64,000 nt of DNA. Origin: Narthecium ossifragum. Lineage: Eukaryota > Streptophyta > Magnoliopsida > Dioscoreales > Nartheciaceae. The DNA is taken from contig OY986971.1 of NCBI GenBank assembly GCA_963920575.1, positions 15,676,492 through 15,740,491 on the forward strand. Direction: 5' to 3'. The notes below the pieces were generated by a model that was given only the letters and a program-made list of their open reading frames with translations, was not told where the DNA came from and did not search any database. The position numbers and the translations under genes were made by a program. Positions 31,128 through 42,027 of this stretch are shown here, in pieces (position 1 is the first letter of the stretch; the number at the start of each line of letters is the position of its first letter).

Positions 31128-31340
31128 CCTTTTTGCCAATCCGCAATCTCGTCCTGCAAGCGGTTTTTGCCGGAACAATGACATCCTTACTCCCGGAGCA
31201 TGTGCGCCGTGCGATTTGAGATCCGGGCGGGCTTCGTTTCGCCGGCTCTGCGACGACCCGGATGCCCGCGGAATAGCCGTGATTCATCGCGTGGTGGGCC
31301 GCGGGGATCAAATAAGAGGAATAGCAGTAATAAGGATATC

Positions 31341-31460
31341 GGGTGGGATCATACCAGCACTAATGCACCGGATCCAATCAAAACTCCACAGTCAAGCATG
31401 CTTGGGCGAGAGTGGTACAAGGATAGGTGACCTCCTGACAAGTCTTCGTGTTGCACCTCT
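31341..31460 (+). rRNA. 5S rRNA-like gene copy 8
   Basis: Full length. GGATAGGTG for GGATGGGTG, and CTCCTGACAAG as in the later alpha-type copies. Its upstream spacer is shortened (copy-to-copy distance 326 bp). Confidence 0.86.
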
Positions 31461-31782
31461 CCTTTTTGCCAGTCGGCAATCCCGTCATGCAAGCGGTTTT
31501 TTCCAGAACAACGACATCCTTACGCCCGGAGTATGCGCGCCTTGCGATTCGAGATCCGGGCGGGCTTCTTTTCGCCGGCTTAGCGGTGACCTGGGTCCTG
31601 GGGCAGTGATTTTAGAAGCGCGGGCGCATAGTAATTGTCGAACGGCGAGAAAGGGGCCCCACGCGCGAAGAGGAGGGAGGCTCAGGGGGTTTTGAGTCCC
31701 GTCCGGGAACACGAGTGCAGCACCGGAATCAAATTTGCCACATGGGGCCCGCGAATTCGCAGCGATTCGTCACGAGGATGGC

Positions 31783-33642
31783 TGATTACGCCCTTAACGT
31801 GCACACAACAACGGCGGTCGTGGCAGTGCAGTAAAAACGGTCGGTCCACAGGGAGGCAGAAATGCAAGAGGAGAGCACAAGCATGCAAGGTAGCTAACTA
31901 GGGGTTATCAGGATTAGAATAACTGAACAAAACATATAACAAGATATGGTTGGTTTGTTGAATAAATTCAGAGGGGGAACCAAGGGATAAGAGGAGGCAA
32001 GGCCTCGGGAATCACCTTCCTAACATGGTAGCTATCCTCGCCTAATGTCCTTGTAACACAATCGAGGGATTCACATCCCAATCCCTCGACCGGAAGATAT
32101 GGAACTACAAGTCAGTCATGCTAAATGTGATGATCCAAATGGCCTAATCCTCAACTATTAAGAGCTAAATCATGTTCACTAGGGTCTAAGACAGTGATGT
32201 ATCAACTGTCACTAGTGGACACACCGTAGTAGAGGGCTCCTAGGAACAAGTGACCTAAGCATACCCCTACTCTAAGGTTATGAATTATCTAATGTCACTT
32301 TAGACAAATCATAGCAAAGAGATAGAAATGATACAATAGATCAACATCCAAGCATGTATGAATAACAACACCCACATAGGAAGAACATGGCTAAACCTAT
32401 ATGTATATTGACCATTCAAAACATACATTGAATGCATTTATAGATACAATAAGGATGAAGACCAAAGAGCTCATCTATTCATTCAAAACCATTCAATACA
32501 AGGGTAAAAGATAAGGATTACAACCCATGCTAGAGGAGGATCATCCTCTAGCCTAACCAAGGACTACTCCATGGATGAAGACATGGCCATCTCCTCCACG
32601 TGCTCTTCTTCTCCTCTTTTCTGTTTCTTCTCTGCTATATCCTCTGCCCTCCTGCGTCCCTCTTTTCTCTGCTATCTCCTCTGCCCTCCTCCATGGGTCC
32701 CCCCTCTTTCTCTGCTGTCCTAGTGTATCTGAATGGGTTTTTCTCCTAAAAACCTTTGTCGGTTGTGTTTCTAGGCCCAACTTTTTATCCACTCAAGGGT
32801 AGATGGGTAAGTTGGAGTGGTCAAAAAGATTTCATCCACCGACTAGGAATATGTGGACTAAAGCCAGCACAAACAACAGTTAGCTTAAGAACCTTCTCCT
32901 TGAAAACCATGCAGGGATGGAGAATGCTTTTTATCCATTCATTGCAAGTGCTCTCATCAAGGGGTAGCCAACTAAATGCAGCAATCAATGAGGCTTTTTC
33001 ATCAGCAGACAATGCAGTAGCAAGCAGGAAAAAGCAGCAGCCAATGAGCAGCAGTGAGGGGAGTTCCATCGGCAGAAAGTGCAGCAGAAAACAAAAAATG
33101 TAGAAGCCATTCAGCAGCCAGCAACAGCCAATGCATTCTGAAATTTGCAGAGCATTCCAGCCAATATGAGGTACTCTAAGACCATTACATGAATCAAACC
33201 TTCTCACCACACCAGGTATAAGGCCAAGATCTTTAACTGCAAGGAATAACTAAAAACTGTCAACATAGATTTGGAAGCAATAGTACAGCTGCAGCTTCTA
33301 TGATTTTTCTGTCTTTATACAGACAGAATCTCCCAAAATTCAAAACATGAAACCTGTAGAGCTCTTTCTGGTCTTTCCACAGCATCCTGGATCATCCCAA
33401 TCGGAGCTTGGATGAGAAAGTTATGCTCAATTTACTAACAGCTGTCTAGAGACTCTTTAATCTGAAAATCCATAAAGACTCCGAAAACATGTGAAACACA
33501 CTATTTTAAACCCATTTCAACTGTTAAGGGTATAAAACACCGATGATAACAAATCATACATATTAAACAAGATTTAACAACATTTAATGCATAAATCGGG
33601 TATCGAAAGCTAATAATTGGATGCAATATTTAAATCCAATCA
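31783..33642 (-). mobile_element. Solo LTR K (1860 bp) in 5S spacer
   Basis: Termini TGATTACGCC and CCAATCA, flanked by a perfect target duplication ATGGC (31778-31782 and 33643-33647). Blocks shared in reverse complement with element J (AGTTCCATATCTTCC) and with the start of element A's LTR mark it as Athila/Tat-type and minus-strand. A CT-rich tract with an internal duplication of about 36-40 bp (TCTGCTAT...CCTCTGCCCTCC) lies at 32625-32690. No GATCGATC cluster and no gene. Confidence 0.92.
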
Positions 33643-33688
33643 ATGGCCGCGGGGATCGAATAAGTGGAATGGCAGTAATAAGGATATC

Positions 33689-33808
33689 GGATGTGATCAT
33701 ACCAGCACTAATGCACCGGATCCCATCAGAACTCCGCAGTCAAGCGTGCTTGGGCGAGAGTAGTACAAGCATGGGTGACCTCTTACGAGGTCCTCGTGTT
33801 GCACCCCT
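33689..33808 (+). rRNA. 5S rRNA-like gene copy 9 (delta)
   Basis: Full length. GCATGGGTGACCTCTTACGAGG alters the intermediate element and box C; box A is near consensus. Confidence 0.87.
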
Positions 33809-34170
33809 TCTATTTGTTAGTCCGCAATCCCGTCCTGCAAGCAGTTTTTGACGAAACAACGACATCCTTAAGCCATGAGCACGTGCACCGTGCGATTCGA
33901 GATCCGGGCGGGCTTCGTTTTGCCGGCTCCGCGGTGACCCGGATCGTTGGGCGGTGATTTTAGAGGGGCGGGCGAATAATAATTGTCGAACGGCTAGAAA
34001 GGGGCCCCACGTGCGAAGAGGAGGGAAGCTCGAGGGTTTCGAGTCCCGTCCGGGAACACGGGTGCAGTACCGGGCGGAAATTTGCCATACGGGGCCTGCG
34101 TAATGGCTGCGGTTTGTCGCGAGGGGGGCCGCGGGGAATGAATAAGAGGAACGGTGGTAATAAGGATGTA

Positions 34171-34290
34171 AGGTGCGATCATACTAGCACTAATGCACCG
34201 GATCCCATCAGAACTCTGCAGTCAAGCGTGCTTGGGCGAGAGTAGTACAAGGATGGGTGACCTCCTGACAAGTACTCGTGTTGCACCCCT
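34171..34290 (+). rRNA. 5S rRNA-like gene copy 10 (alpha)
   Basis: Full length. AAGGATGGGTGACCTCCTGACAAG; box A AGTCAAGCGTGCTTGGGCGAG near consensus. T-run present. Confidence 0.87.
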
Positions 34291-34615
34291 CCTTTTTGCC
34301 AGTCGGCAATCCTTACGCTCGGAGCATGCACGCCGTGTAACTCGAGATCCGGGCGGCTACGTTTCGCCTTCTACTCGGAGACCCGGATCCTGGGGCGGTG
34401 ATTTTAGAAGCGCGGGAGCATAGTAATTGTCGAACGGCGAGAAAGGGGCCCCACGGGCAAAGAGGAGGGAGGCTCGGGGGGTTTCGAGTCCTGTCCAGGA
34501 ACATGGGTGCAGCATCAGAAGCAAATTTGCCACACGAGGCCCGTGGAATGGCTGCGATTTATCGCGAGGCTTGCCGCGCTGATCGAATAAGAGGAATGGC
34601 GGTAATAAGGATATC

Positions 34616-34734
34616 GGGTGCGATCATACAAGCACTAAGGCACCGGATCCCGTGAGAACTCTGTAGTTAAGCGTGCTTGGGCTAGATTAGTACAAGGATG
34701 GGTGACCTCTTGGGATGTCCTCGTGTTGTACCCT
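34616..34734 (+). rRNA. 5S rRNA-like gene copy 11 (beta)
   Basis: Keeps TTAAGCGTGCTTGGGC, but GCTAGATTAG replaces GCGAGAGTAG and the 3' end is GTTGTACCC. Confidence 0.86.
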
Positions 34735-35097
34735 CCTTTTTGCCAGTCCGCAATCCCGTTCTTGAAGCGGTTTTTGTCGGAACAACGACATCGTTACGAC
34801 CGGAGCATGTGCGCCGTACGATTCGAGATCCGGGCGGGCTTCATTTCTTTGGCTCCACGGTGACCCGGATCCTGGGGCGGTGATTTTAGAAGCACGGGCA
34901 CATAGTAATTGTTGAAAGGCGAGAAAGGGGACCCAAGCGCGAAGAGGAGGGAGGCTCGGAGGGTTTCGAGTCTGGTCCGGGAACACGGGTGCAGCACCGG
35001 AAGCAAATTTGCCACACGGGGCCCGCGGAATGGCAGCGATTCGTCGCTAGGCTGGCCGCGTGGATCGAGTAAGTGGAATGGCGGTAATAAGGATATC

Positions 35098-35217
35098 GGG
35101 TGCGATCATACCAGCACTAATGCACCGGATCCCATTAGAACTCCACAGTCAAGCGTGCTTGGGCGAAAGTAGTACTAGGATTGGTGACCTCCTGGGAAGT
35201 CGTTGTGTTGCACCTCT
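35098..35217 (+). rRNA. 5S rRNA-like gene copy 12 (delta)
   Basis: Full length. GGATTGGTG, GGCGAAAGTAG and GTCGTTGTG changes. Confidence 0.87.
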
Positions 35218-35579
35218 CCTTTTTTCCAGTCGGCAATCCCGTCATGCAAGCGATTTTTGCCAGAACAACGACATCCTTACGCCCGGAGCATGCGCACCGT
35301 GCGATTCGAGATCCAGGCGGGCTTCGTTTCGCTAGCTCCGAGGCGACCCGGATCGTTGGGCGGTGATTTTAGAAGGGTGGGCGAATACTAATTGTCGAAC
35401 GGCGAGAAAGGGGCCCCATGTGCGAAGAGGAGGGAAGCTCGGGGGTTTCGAGTCCCATCCGGGAACACGGGTGCAGCACCGGCTGGAAATTTGGCATACG
35501 GGGCCCGCGTGATGGCAGCGGTTTGTCGCGAGGGGGGCCGCGGGGAATGAATAAGAGGAACAGTGGTAATAAGGATGTA

Positions 35580-35699
35580 AGGTGCGATCATACCAGCACT
35601 AATGCACCGGATCCCATCAGGACTCCGCAGTCAAGCGTGCTTGGGCGAGAGTAGTACAAGGATGGGTGACCTCCTGACAAGTCCTCGTGTTGCACCTCT
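35580..35699 (+). rRNA. 5S rRNA-like gene copy 13 (alpha)
   Basis: Full length, one of the best-preserved internal promoters (AGTCAAGCGTGCTTGGGCGAG and GGATGGGTGACCTCC), followed by TGACAAG in place of TGGGAAG. Confidence 0.88.
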
Positions 35700-36062
35700 C
35701 CTTTTTGCCAGTCGGCAATCCCGTCGTCCAAGCGGTTTTTGCCGGAACAACGACATCCTTACGGTAGGAGCATGCGCGCCGTGTGACTCGAGATTCGGGC
35801 GGGCTACATTTCGCCTTCTCCTCGGCGACCCGGATCCTGGGGGTGTGATTTTAGAAGCGCGGGCGCATAGTAATTGTCGAACGGCGAGAAAGGGGCCCCA
35901 CACGCAAAGAGGAGGGAGGCTCGGGGGGTTTCGAGTCCCGTCCAGGAACATGGGTGCAGCATCAGAAGCAAATTTGCCACACGAGGCCCGTGGAATGGCA
36001 GTGATTTATCGCGAGGCTTGCCGCGTTGATCGAATAAGAGGAATGGCGGTAATAAGGATATC

Positions 36063-36181
36063 GGGTGCGATCATACAAGCACTAAGGCACCGGATCCCAT
36101 GAGAACTCTGCAGTCAAGCGTGCTTGGGCTAGATTAGTACAAGGATCGGTGACCTCTTGGGATGTCCTCGTGTTGTACCCT
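36063..36181 (+). rRNA. 5S rRNA-like gene copy 14 (beta)
   Basis: GCTAGATTAG, GGATCGGTG, CTCTTGGG and GTTGTACCC variants, mostly shared with copy 11. The downstream T-run is broken (CCATTTTGCC). Confidence 0.85.
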
Positions 36182-36381
36182 CCATTTTGCCAGTCCGCAA
36201 TCCCGTCTTGGATGCGGTTTTTGTCGGAACAACGACATCGTTACGACTGGAGCATGTGCACCGTACGATTCGAGATCCGGATGGGCTTCATTTCTTTGGC
36301 TCCACGGTGACCCGGATCCTGGGGCGGTGATTTTAGAAGCTCGGGCGCATAGTAATTGTCGAAAGGCGAGAAAGGGGCCCC

Positions 36382-36423
36382 AAGCATGGGTGACCTCCTG
36401 GGAGGTCCTCGTGTTGCACCCCT
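36382..36423 (+). pseudogene. 5S rRNA pseudogene copy 15 (3' fragment, delta type)
   Basis: Only the last 42 bp remain (from AAGCATGGGTGACC). The preceding sequence is beta spacer cut at GGGGCCCCAAGC, so a deletion joined one unit's spacer to the next unit's gene. The downstream spacer is delta type. Confidence 0.85.
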
Positions 36424-37796
36424 CCTTTTTACTAGTCTGCAATCCCGTCCTGCAAGCGGTTTTTGCCGGAACAACGACATCCTTACGCCCTAGGCAAGTG
36501 CACCGTGCGATTCGAGATCCGGGCGGGCTTCGTTTCGTCGGCTCCGCGGCGACCCGAATCCTTGGTCGGTGATTTTAGAAGGGCGGGCGAATAATAATTG
36601 TTGAACGACGAGAAAGGGGCCCCACGTGCGAAGAGGAGGGAGGCTCGGGGGTTTCGAATCCCGTCCGGGAACACGGGTTGTCGCGCCCCGACCCGCGAAA
36701 GCCCAACCTGGCTGGGCGACGCGAACCAAAATCTAACAAACAGTGGAAAAAATAGTGGCGAGGGTTTCCTCTAACCTATTGGTCTCCCTAGCAATACATC
36801 AAATACCCCCAATTTAAAATAACAATTAAATAATCAAACCTCGAACCACAGATTACAAAACCCAACTGAATTTAATATACATATCCTCGGAGAGGGGAAG
36901 ATCCAAATACAACATTACTCCCGTAGGAGGCTATCTAACATAGGTAAAAGCAGTAAAAGATCACCACCTCTCAGACTCCGGCTGGCGTCGCCGCACCACC
37001 GATCGACTGCCCGGTAGGGGCCGCAGAAGAAGAACTGACGCCTGCACCTGCAAAACGCAGCCTTGGTAGGAGTGAGCATAAAGCTCAGTAGAGTTCTACA
37101 CTACGACACACAGAAGGAAGAGGGAAACGCAACAGTGTCGCCCTCAAGTAAGACCTGGGTGTATACAGGGGTCCCATAACCCCACCGCGTGTCCCTGAGG
37201 CCCATGATCATGATCTTCCAGCCGAGTTGGTCACATGTCAGGTCACACTCAGTAGCAGGAAACAACACTGCTGACTCACAAGCTGGAACACGACACTGCA
37301 GGCGGGAAATGGCACCGCTGAGTAGGCAACTCCTCTACTCCGGAGTCAACATAGTGGAACACCGGCTAAACCTCAGCATCCGACTCAAGGCCGACACGAC
37401 CTCTACAATCACCATGCAACAGGTATACCAGTCATCTAAGCCTATCATCAAATTTGACTGGACACCACAATTCGAACCGGGTCCAAACTACCCAACCCCA
37501 GTCCTAGGGCTAAGTCCGAGCTTCCAGCCTCGGGACGGCGACCCACAGATCGCCCACGCCCTAACCATGCAACTAATGCACAACAGAGAATGCATGCTAT
37601 GAACAGACACATATAAGAGATAAGCATGCAACAATATGTTTAAGGATAACATACAAGTCCAATCGAATCGATGCAGTGGTACTACCAACCGCTGCCAGCC
37701 GATCCGCAGCGGGTCCCGGCATTACGACGGTACCATGTCCGTCAACCGCGGACTCCTGCAACGGGAAGCAACCCCGAAAACATCGATGAACAGTAA

Positions 37797-37834
37797 AATA
37801 TAATATTATATGTTTTGAACATATAATATTATTA
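37797..37834 (-). repeat. AT-rich palindrome in solo LTR D
   Basis: Arms TAATATTATATGTT and AACATATAATATTA with a 3-base loop, perfect over 14 bp. Confidence 0.75.
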
Positions 37835-38587
37835 AAACACCAAAAGTCCTCTACTTAGGGGCTAATTGACCTCGTCGATCAGACATCCAAACAATGTCGG
37901 ATTCGAGATCCAACTTAGCCACCAGTAGATCAACATGCCAGAATCAATATAACCAAAATCCAGAAACATCCAACGGCTGGATTAACGGGACAACACTAAT
38001 CAAAACCGTTAATCAACACTAACTTACTATTGCTTGCTGCAACGCAGCCCACGAGTGCGAAAATCATAAACAAATGTAGGAAAATCAGAAAATTATGAAA
38101 CTAGTTGGGTGTGAGAGTAGATTCAAAGATCTACAACGTTTATTCTCATCCCAACCCAAGAGCATACACATACCGGTCGGAAAACGCGCCGCAAACCGGC
38201 TGTTCTTCAAGAACAACAGAAATCGGAAAATCCGAGATTAAACATGCATAAATCCTACTAAAATCTCAACCAAAGTTCATGAAACTTAAATCATAAATTA
38301 TACTAAGCAACATGCATCCAACAACACAAATACAGCAAGATCTAACGGCTAGATCCAAAGAAAACCCCTAAACAAACATAGTAGGTAGAAACCTACTGGA
38401 AACGCTAAACCTCGGCTGATTCCCCGCGATATGACCACCAAGCCAGCGTCCAAGCAAGCCAAGGATCTTCCTCATGTTGTCATGAGTCCAACAAGCTTTC
38501 AAGCTCCCAAAACGATGGCCGGAGGAGGGAGAACGGAGAGGAAGAAGGAGACAGGAGCAAACCGGAAAAACAGGAGAAGGTCGCGGG

Positions 38588-38597
38588 CTATTTATAG
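38588..38597 (-). promoter_or_regulatory. TATA box of solo LTR D
   Basis: CTATAAATAG on the minus strand, with the first GATCGATC dyad starting within about 20 bp upstream. Confidence 0.65.
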
Positions 38598-38601
38598 ACT
38601 C

Positions 38602-38720
38602 GAGTCCGATCGATCGCTCCAGGACCGATCGATCGGACTGGGCCAGGTTAAGTCGGTTCACGTCCTTATCTGGACACGTCGTCCACACTGACCACTGACA
38701 CAAGGCCGATCGATCGCTCG
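38602..38720 (-). repeat. GATCGATC dyads in solo LTR D
   Basis: Three sites: CCGATCGATCGCTCC, ACCGATCGATCGGAC and GCCGATCGATCGCTCGATCG. Confidence 0.72.
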
Positions 38721-39051
38721 ATCGCACACGGGCCGCCAGCTGCCCCAAAAACGGGCTTCTGGCGCCCGAGCTTGGATCTTTCGATCCCAAGCCCGCCTAG
38801 GGTTCTAGCAAACACGTAAATCAAACAATGGAGCTGTGTGTGCACCACGCGGGTGTTAAACAAATCAACAAGGCGTAATTTATCAAATTGCTCTTGTGGT
38901 CTACAACGAGCCACAGGGGTAGAGGGGCAGGTCCTCACACGGGTGCACCACCGGAAGGAAATTTGCGATACAGGGCCCGTGAAATGGCAGCGATTTGTCG
39001 TGAGGCAGGCCGCGGGGAACGAATAAGAGGAAAGGTGGTAATAAGGATGTC

Positions 39052-39171
39052 ATGTGCGATTATACCAGCACTAATGCACCGGATCCCATCAGAACTCCGC
39101 AGTCAAGCGTACTTTGACGAGAGTAGTACAAGGATGGGTGACCTCCTGACAAGTCCTCGTGTTGCACCCCT
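39052..39171 (+). rRNA. 5S rRNA-like gene copy 16 (alpha)
   Basis: Full length. Box A altered (AAGCGTACTTTGACGAG); CTCCTGACAAG. Confidence 0.87.
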
Positions 39172-39408
39172 CCTTTTTGCCAGTCGACAATCCCGTCTTG
39201 CAAGCAGTTTTTACCGGAACAATGACATCCTTACGCTCGGAGCATGCGTGCCGTGTGACTCGAGATTCGGGGGGCGTCGAGTCCCGTCCGGGAACATGGG
39301 TGCAGCACCAGAAGCAAATTTTCCACACGAGGCCCATGGAATGGCAACGATTCGTCGCTAGGCGTGCTGTGGGGATCGAATAAGAGGAATGGCGGTAATA
39401 AATATATC

Positions 39409-39527
39409 GGGTGCGATCATACAAACACTAAGGCACCGGATCCCATCAAAACTCTATAGTCAAACGTGTTTGGGTGAGAGTAGTACTAGGATGGGTGACC
39501 TCCTGGGATGTCCTCGTGTTGCACCCT
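39409..39527 (+). rRNA. 5S rRNA-like gene copy 17 (beta)
   Basis: ACAAACACTAAGGCACC; box A AAACGTGTTTGGGTGAG; box C intact (GGATGGGTGACCTCCTGGG). Confidence 0.87.
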
Positions 39528-39693
39528 CATTTTTACCAGTCCGCAATCCCGTCCTGGAAGCGGTTTTTGCCGGAAAATTGACATCGTTACGCCCGGAGCA
39601 AAATTGGCCATACAAGGCCCACGGAATGGCAGCGATTCGTCGCGAGGCGGGCCGCGGGGATCGAATAAGAGGAATGGAGGTAATAAGGATATC

Positions 39694-39812
39694 GGGTGCG
39701 ATCATACAAGCACTAACGCTCCAGATCTCATCAGAACTCCACAGTCAAGCGTGCTTGGGCGAGTGCAGTACTAGGATGGGTGATCTCCTGGGATGTCCTC
39801 GGGTTGCACCCT
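39694..39812 (+). rRNA. 5S rRNA-like gene copy 18 (gamma)
   Basis: AACGCTCCAGATCTCATC; GGCGAGTGCAG; GGATGGGTGATCTCC. Confidence 0.87.
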
Positions 39813-40156
39813 CCTTTTTGCCAGTCCGCAATCTCGTCCTGCAAGCGGTTTTTGCCGGAACAACGACATCCTTACGCGTGGAGCATGCACACCGTGCGAT
39901 TCGAGATACGGGCGGGCTTCATTTCGCTAGCTCCGCGGCAACCCGGATCCTGGGGCAGTGATTTTCGAAGCGCGGGTGCATAGCAATTGTCGAACGGCGA
40001 GAAAGGGGCCCTACGCGCGATGAGGAGGGAGGCTCGGTGGGTTTGGAGTCCCGTCCTGGAAGCAAATTTGCCACACGGGGCCCGCGGAATGGCAGCGATT
40101 CATCGCGAGGCTGGCCGCGTGGATCGAATAAGTGGAATGGCGGTAACAAGGATATC

Positions 40157-40276
40157 GGGTGTGATCATACCAACACTAATGCACCGAATCCCATCAGAAC
40201 TCCGCAGTCAAGCGTGCTTGGGCGAGAGTAGTACAAGCATGGGAGACCTCCTGGAAAGTCCTTGTGTTGCACCCCT
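40157..40276 (+). rRNA. 5S rRNA-like gene copy 19 (delta)
   Basis: Full length. GCATGGGAGACCTCCTGGAAAG alters box C; box A near consensus; upstream TAAGTGGAATGG. Confidence 0.87.
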
Positions 40277-40638
40277 CCTTTTTGCCAGTTCGCAATCCCA
40301 TCCTGCAAGCGGTTTTTGCCGTAACAACGACATCCTTACGCCCTGAGCATGCGCGCCGTGCGATTCGAGATCCGGACTGGCTTCGTTTCTCCGGCTCCGC
40401 GGCGACCCGGATCCTTGTGCGGTGATTTTAGAAGGGCGGGCGAATAATAATTGTCGAACGGCGAGAAAGGGGCCCCACGTGTGAAGAGGAGGGAGGCTCG
40501 GGGGTTTCGAGTCCCGTCCGGGAACTCGGGTGCAGCACCGGAAGGAAATTTGCCATACGAGGCCCGCGGAATGGCAGCTATTTGTCGCGAGGCAGGCCGC
40601 GGGGAACGAATAAGAGGAAAGGTGGTAATAAGGATGTC

Positions 40639-40745
40639 AAGTGCGATCATACCAGCACTAATGCACCGGATCCCATCAGAACTCCACAGTTAAGCCTCGT
40701 GTACAAGGATGGGTGACCTCTTGACAAGTCCTCGTGTTGCACCCC
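40639..40745 (+). pseudogene. 5S rRNA pseudogene copy 20 (alpha, box A deleted)
   Basis: 107 bp. TTAAGCCTCGTGTACAAGG lacks most of the GTGCTTGGGCGAGAGTAG segment, so box A is gone. CTCTTGACAAG marks the alpha subtype. Confidence 0.86.
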
Positions 40746-41989
40746 TCCTTTTTGCCAGTCGGCAATCCCGTCCTGCAAGCGGTTTTTGCCGGACCAACGA
40801 CATCCTTACGCTCGGAGCATGCGCGCCGTGTGACTCGAGATCCGGGGGGGCTCGAGTCCTGCCCGGGAACATGGGTGCAACACTGAAAGCCCAACCGGGC
40901 CGGGCGACGCGAACCGAAACCTACAAACCGCGAAATATTTTGGCGAGGGTTCCCTCTAACCTATTGGTCTCCCTAACATTTCATCAAAACACCCCCAATT
41001 TAAAAAGACATAATTAACTTACAAACCTCGAACCTCAGATTACAAAACCCAAGTGAATTTAATATACATATTCTTGGAGAGGGTAAGATTCAAATATAAC
41101 ATTTATACTCTCGTAGGAGACTAACTAACCAAGGTTTAAAAACTGTAAAAGATCACCACCTCTCAGACTCCGCCTAGCGCCGCCGCACCGCCAACCAACT
41201 GCCCGGTAGGGGCCACAAAGGAAGAACTGACGCCTGCACCTACAAAACGCAGCCCTGGTAGGAGTGAGCACTAAGCTCAGTAGGGTTCTATACTACGTCA
41301 CACAGAATGAAGAGGGAAACACAACAGTATCGCCCTCAAGTAAGACTTGGGTGTATACAGGGGTCCCATAACCCCACCGCGTGTCCCTAAGGCCCACGAT
41401 CATGGTCTTTCAGCAGAACTGGTCACATGTCAGGTCGCCCTTTGTAAGCAGGACCAACACTGTGGGCCCACAAGCAGGGAACGACACTGCTGGCGGGAAA
41501 CTGCACTGCTAAGTAGTCAACCTCTCTACTCAAGGGTCAATACAGTGGAACACCGGCTACACCTCAGAATCCGACTCGAGGCCAACATGACCTCTACAAT
41601 CATCAAACAACAGGTGTACTAGTCATCTAGGCTTATCATCGAATTCGACTGGACACCACAATTCAAACCGGGTCCAAACTACCCAACCCCGGTCCTAGGG
41701 CTAAGTCTGAGCTTCCAGCCTCGGGACAGCGACCCATAGATCACCCACACCCTAACCATGCAACTAATGCAGAACAGAGAATGCATGCTATGAACATATA
41801 CAAGATAAGAGGTAAAGCATGCAACAATATGATCATGCAACATACAAGTCCAACTGGATCGCTGCAACGGTACTACCAACTGCTGGCAGTCGATCCGCAG
41901 CGGGTCCCAGCATTACGACGGTACCACAGCCGTCAACCGCGAACTCCTACAACGAGAAGCAACCCCGAAAACCTCGATGAACAGTAAAA

Positions 41990-42027
41990 ATATAATATTA
42001 TATGTTTTGAACATATAATATTATATA
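41990..42027 (-). repeat. AT-rich palindrome in solo LTR E
   Basis: Arms ATATAATATTATATGTT and AACATATAATATTATAT with a 3-base loop. It stayed perfect while the flanking LTR diverged from D. Confidence 0.75.

Larger units (their letters stand above)
29023..31782 (+). repeat. 5S rDNA block 2 (six 5S copies, dimeric higher-order repeat)
   Basis: Copies 3-8. Copies 3 and 5 share AGGATTGG and an AAGGATATCGGG upstream; copies 4, 6 and 7 share GTGGTACAAGG, AATACACCGGATC and AATAATAACGATAT-type upstream sequence. Like copies are 966-967 bp apart (29090 to 30056; 29573 to 30540), a two-unit repeat. The unit before copy 8 has lost about 160 bp of spacer. It ends with ATGGC, the target duplication of solo LTR K. 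Confidence 0.9.
33643..36678 (+). repeat. 5S rDNA block 3 (copies 9-15, trimeric higher-order repeat)
   Basis: Subtypes in order delta-alpha-beta, delta-alpha-beta, truncated delta. Delta: upstream TAAGTGGAATGG and downstream GGCGGGCGAATAATAATTG-type spacer. Alpha: upstream AAGGATGTAAGG and CTCCTGACAAG in the gene. Beta: ACAAGCACTAAGGCACCGG and GGGATGTCCTCG. Repeat distances are 1409 bp (33689 to 35098; 34171 to 35580) and 1447 bp (34616 to 36063). It ends in CGGGT, the target duplication of solo LTR D. Confidence 0.9.
36679..38939 (-). mobile_element. Solo LTR D (2261 bp, Tekay family) in 5S spacer
   Basis: TGTCGCGCCCC...GTCCTCACA, flanked by a perfect target duplication CGGGT (36674-36678 and 38940-38944). 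It is the reverse-complement counterpart of element C's LTR. TATA box at 38588-38597; GATCGATC motifs immediately upstream of it (38602-38720); AT palindrome at 37797-37834. No coding content. Confidence 0.94.
38940..40883 (+). repeat. 5S rDNA block 4 (copies 16-20)
   Basis: Order alpha, beta, gamma, delta, alpha. Gamma is marked by AACGCTCCAGATCTCATC. Spacers before copies 17 and 18 carry deletions (copy 17 to 18 only 285 bp; spacer reads GGAGCAAAATTGGCC). The same short spacer recurs between copies 21 and 22, so it was amplified as part of a multi-unit repeat. Confidence 0.9.
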
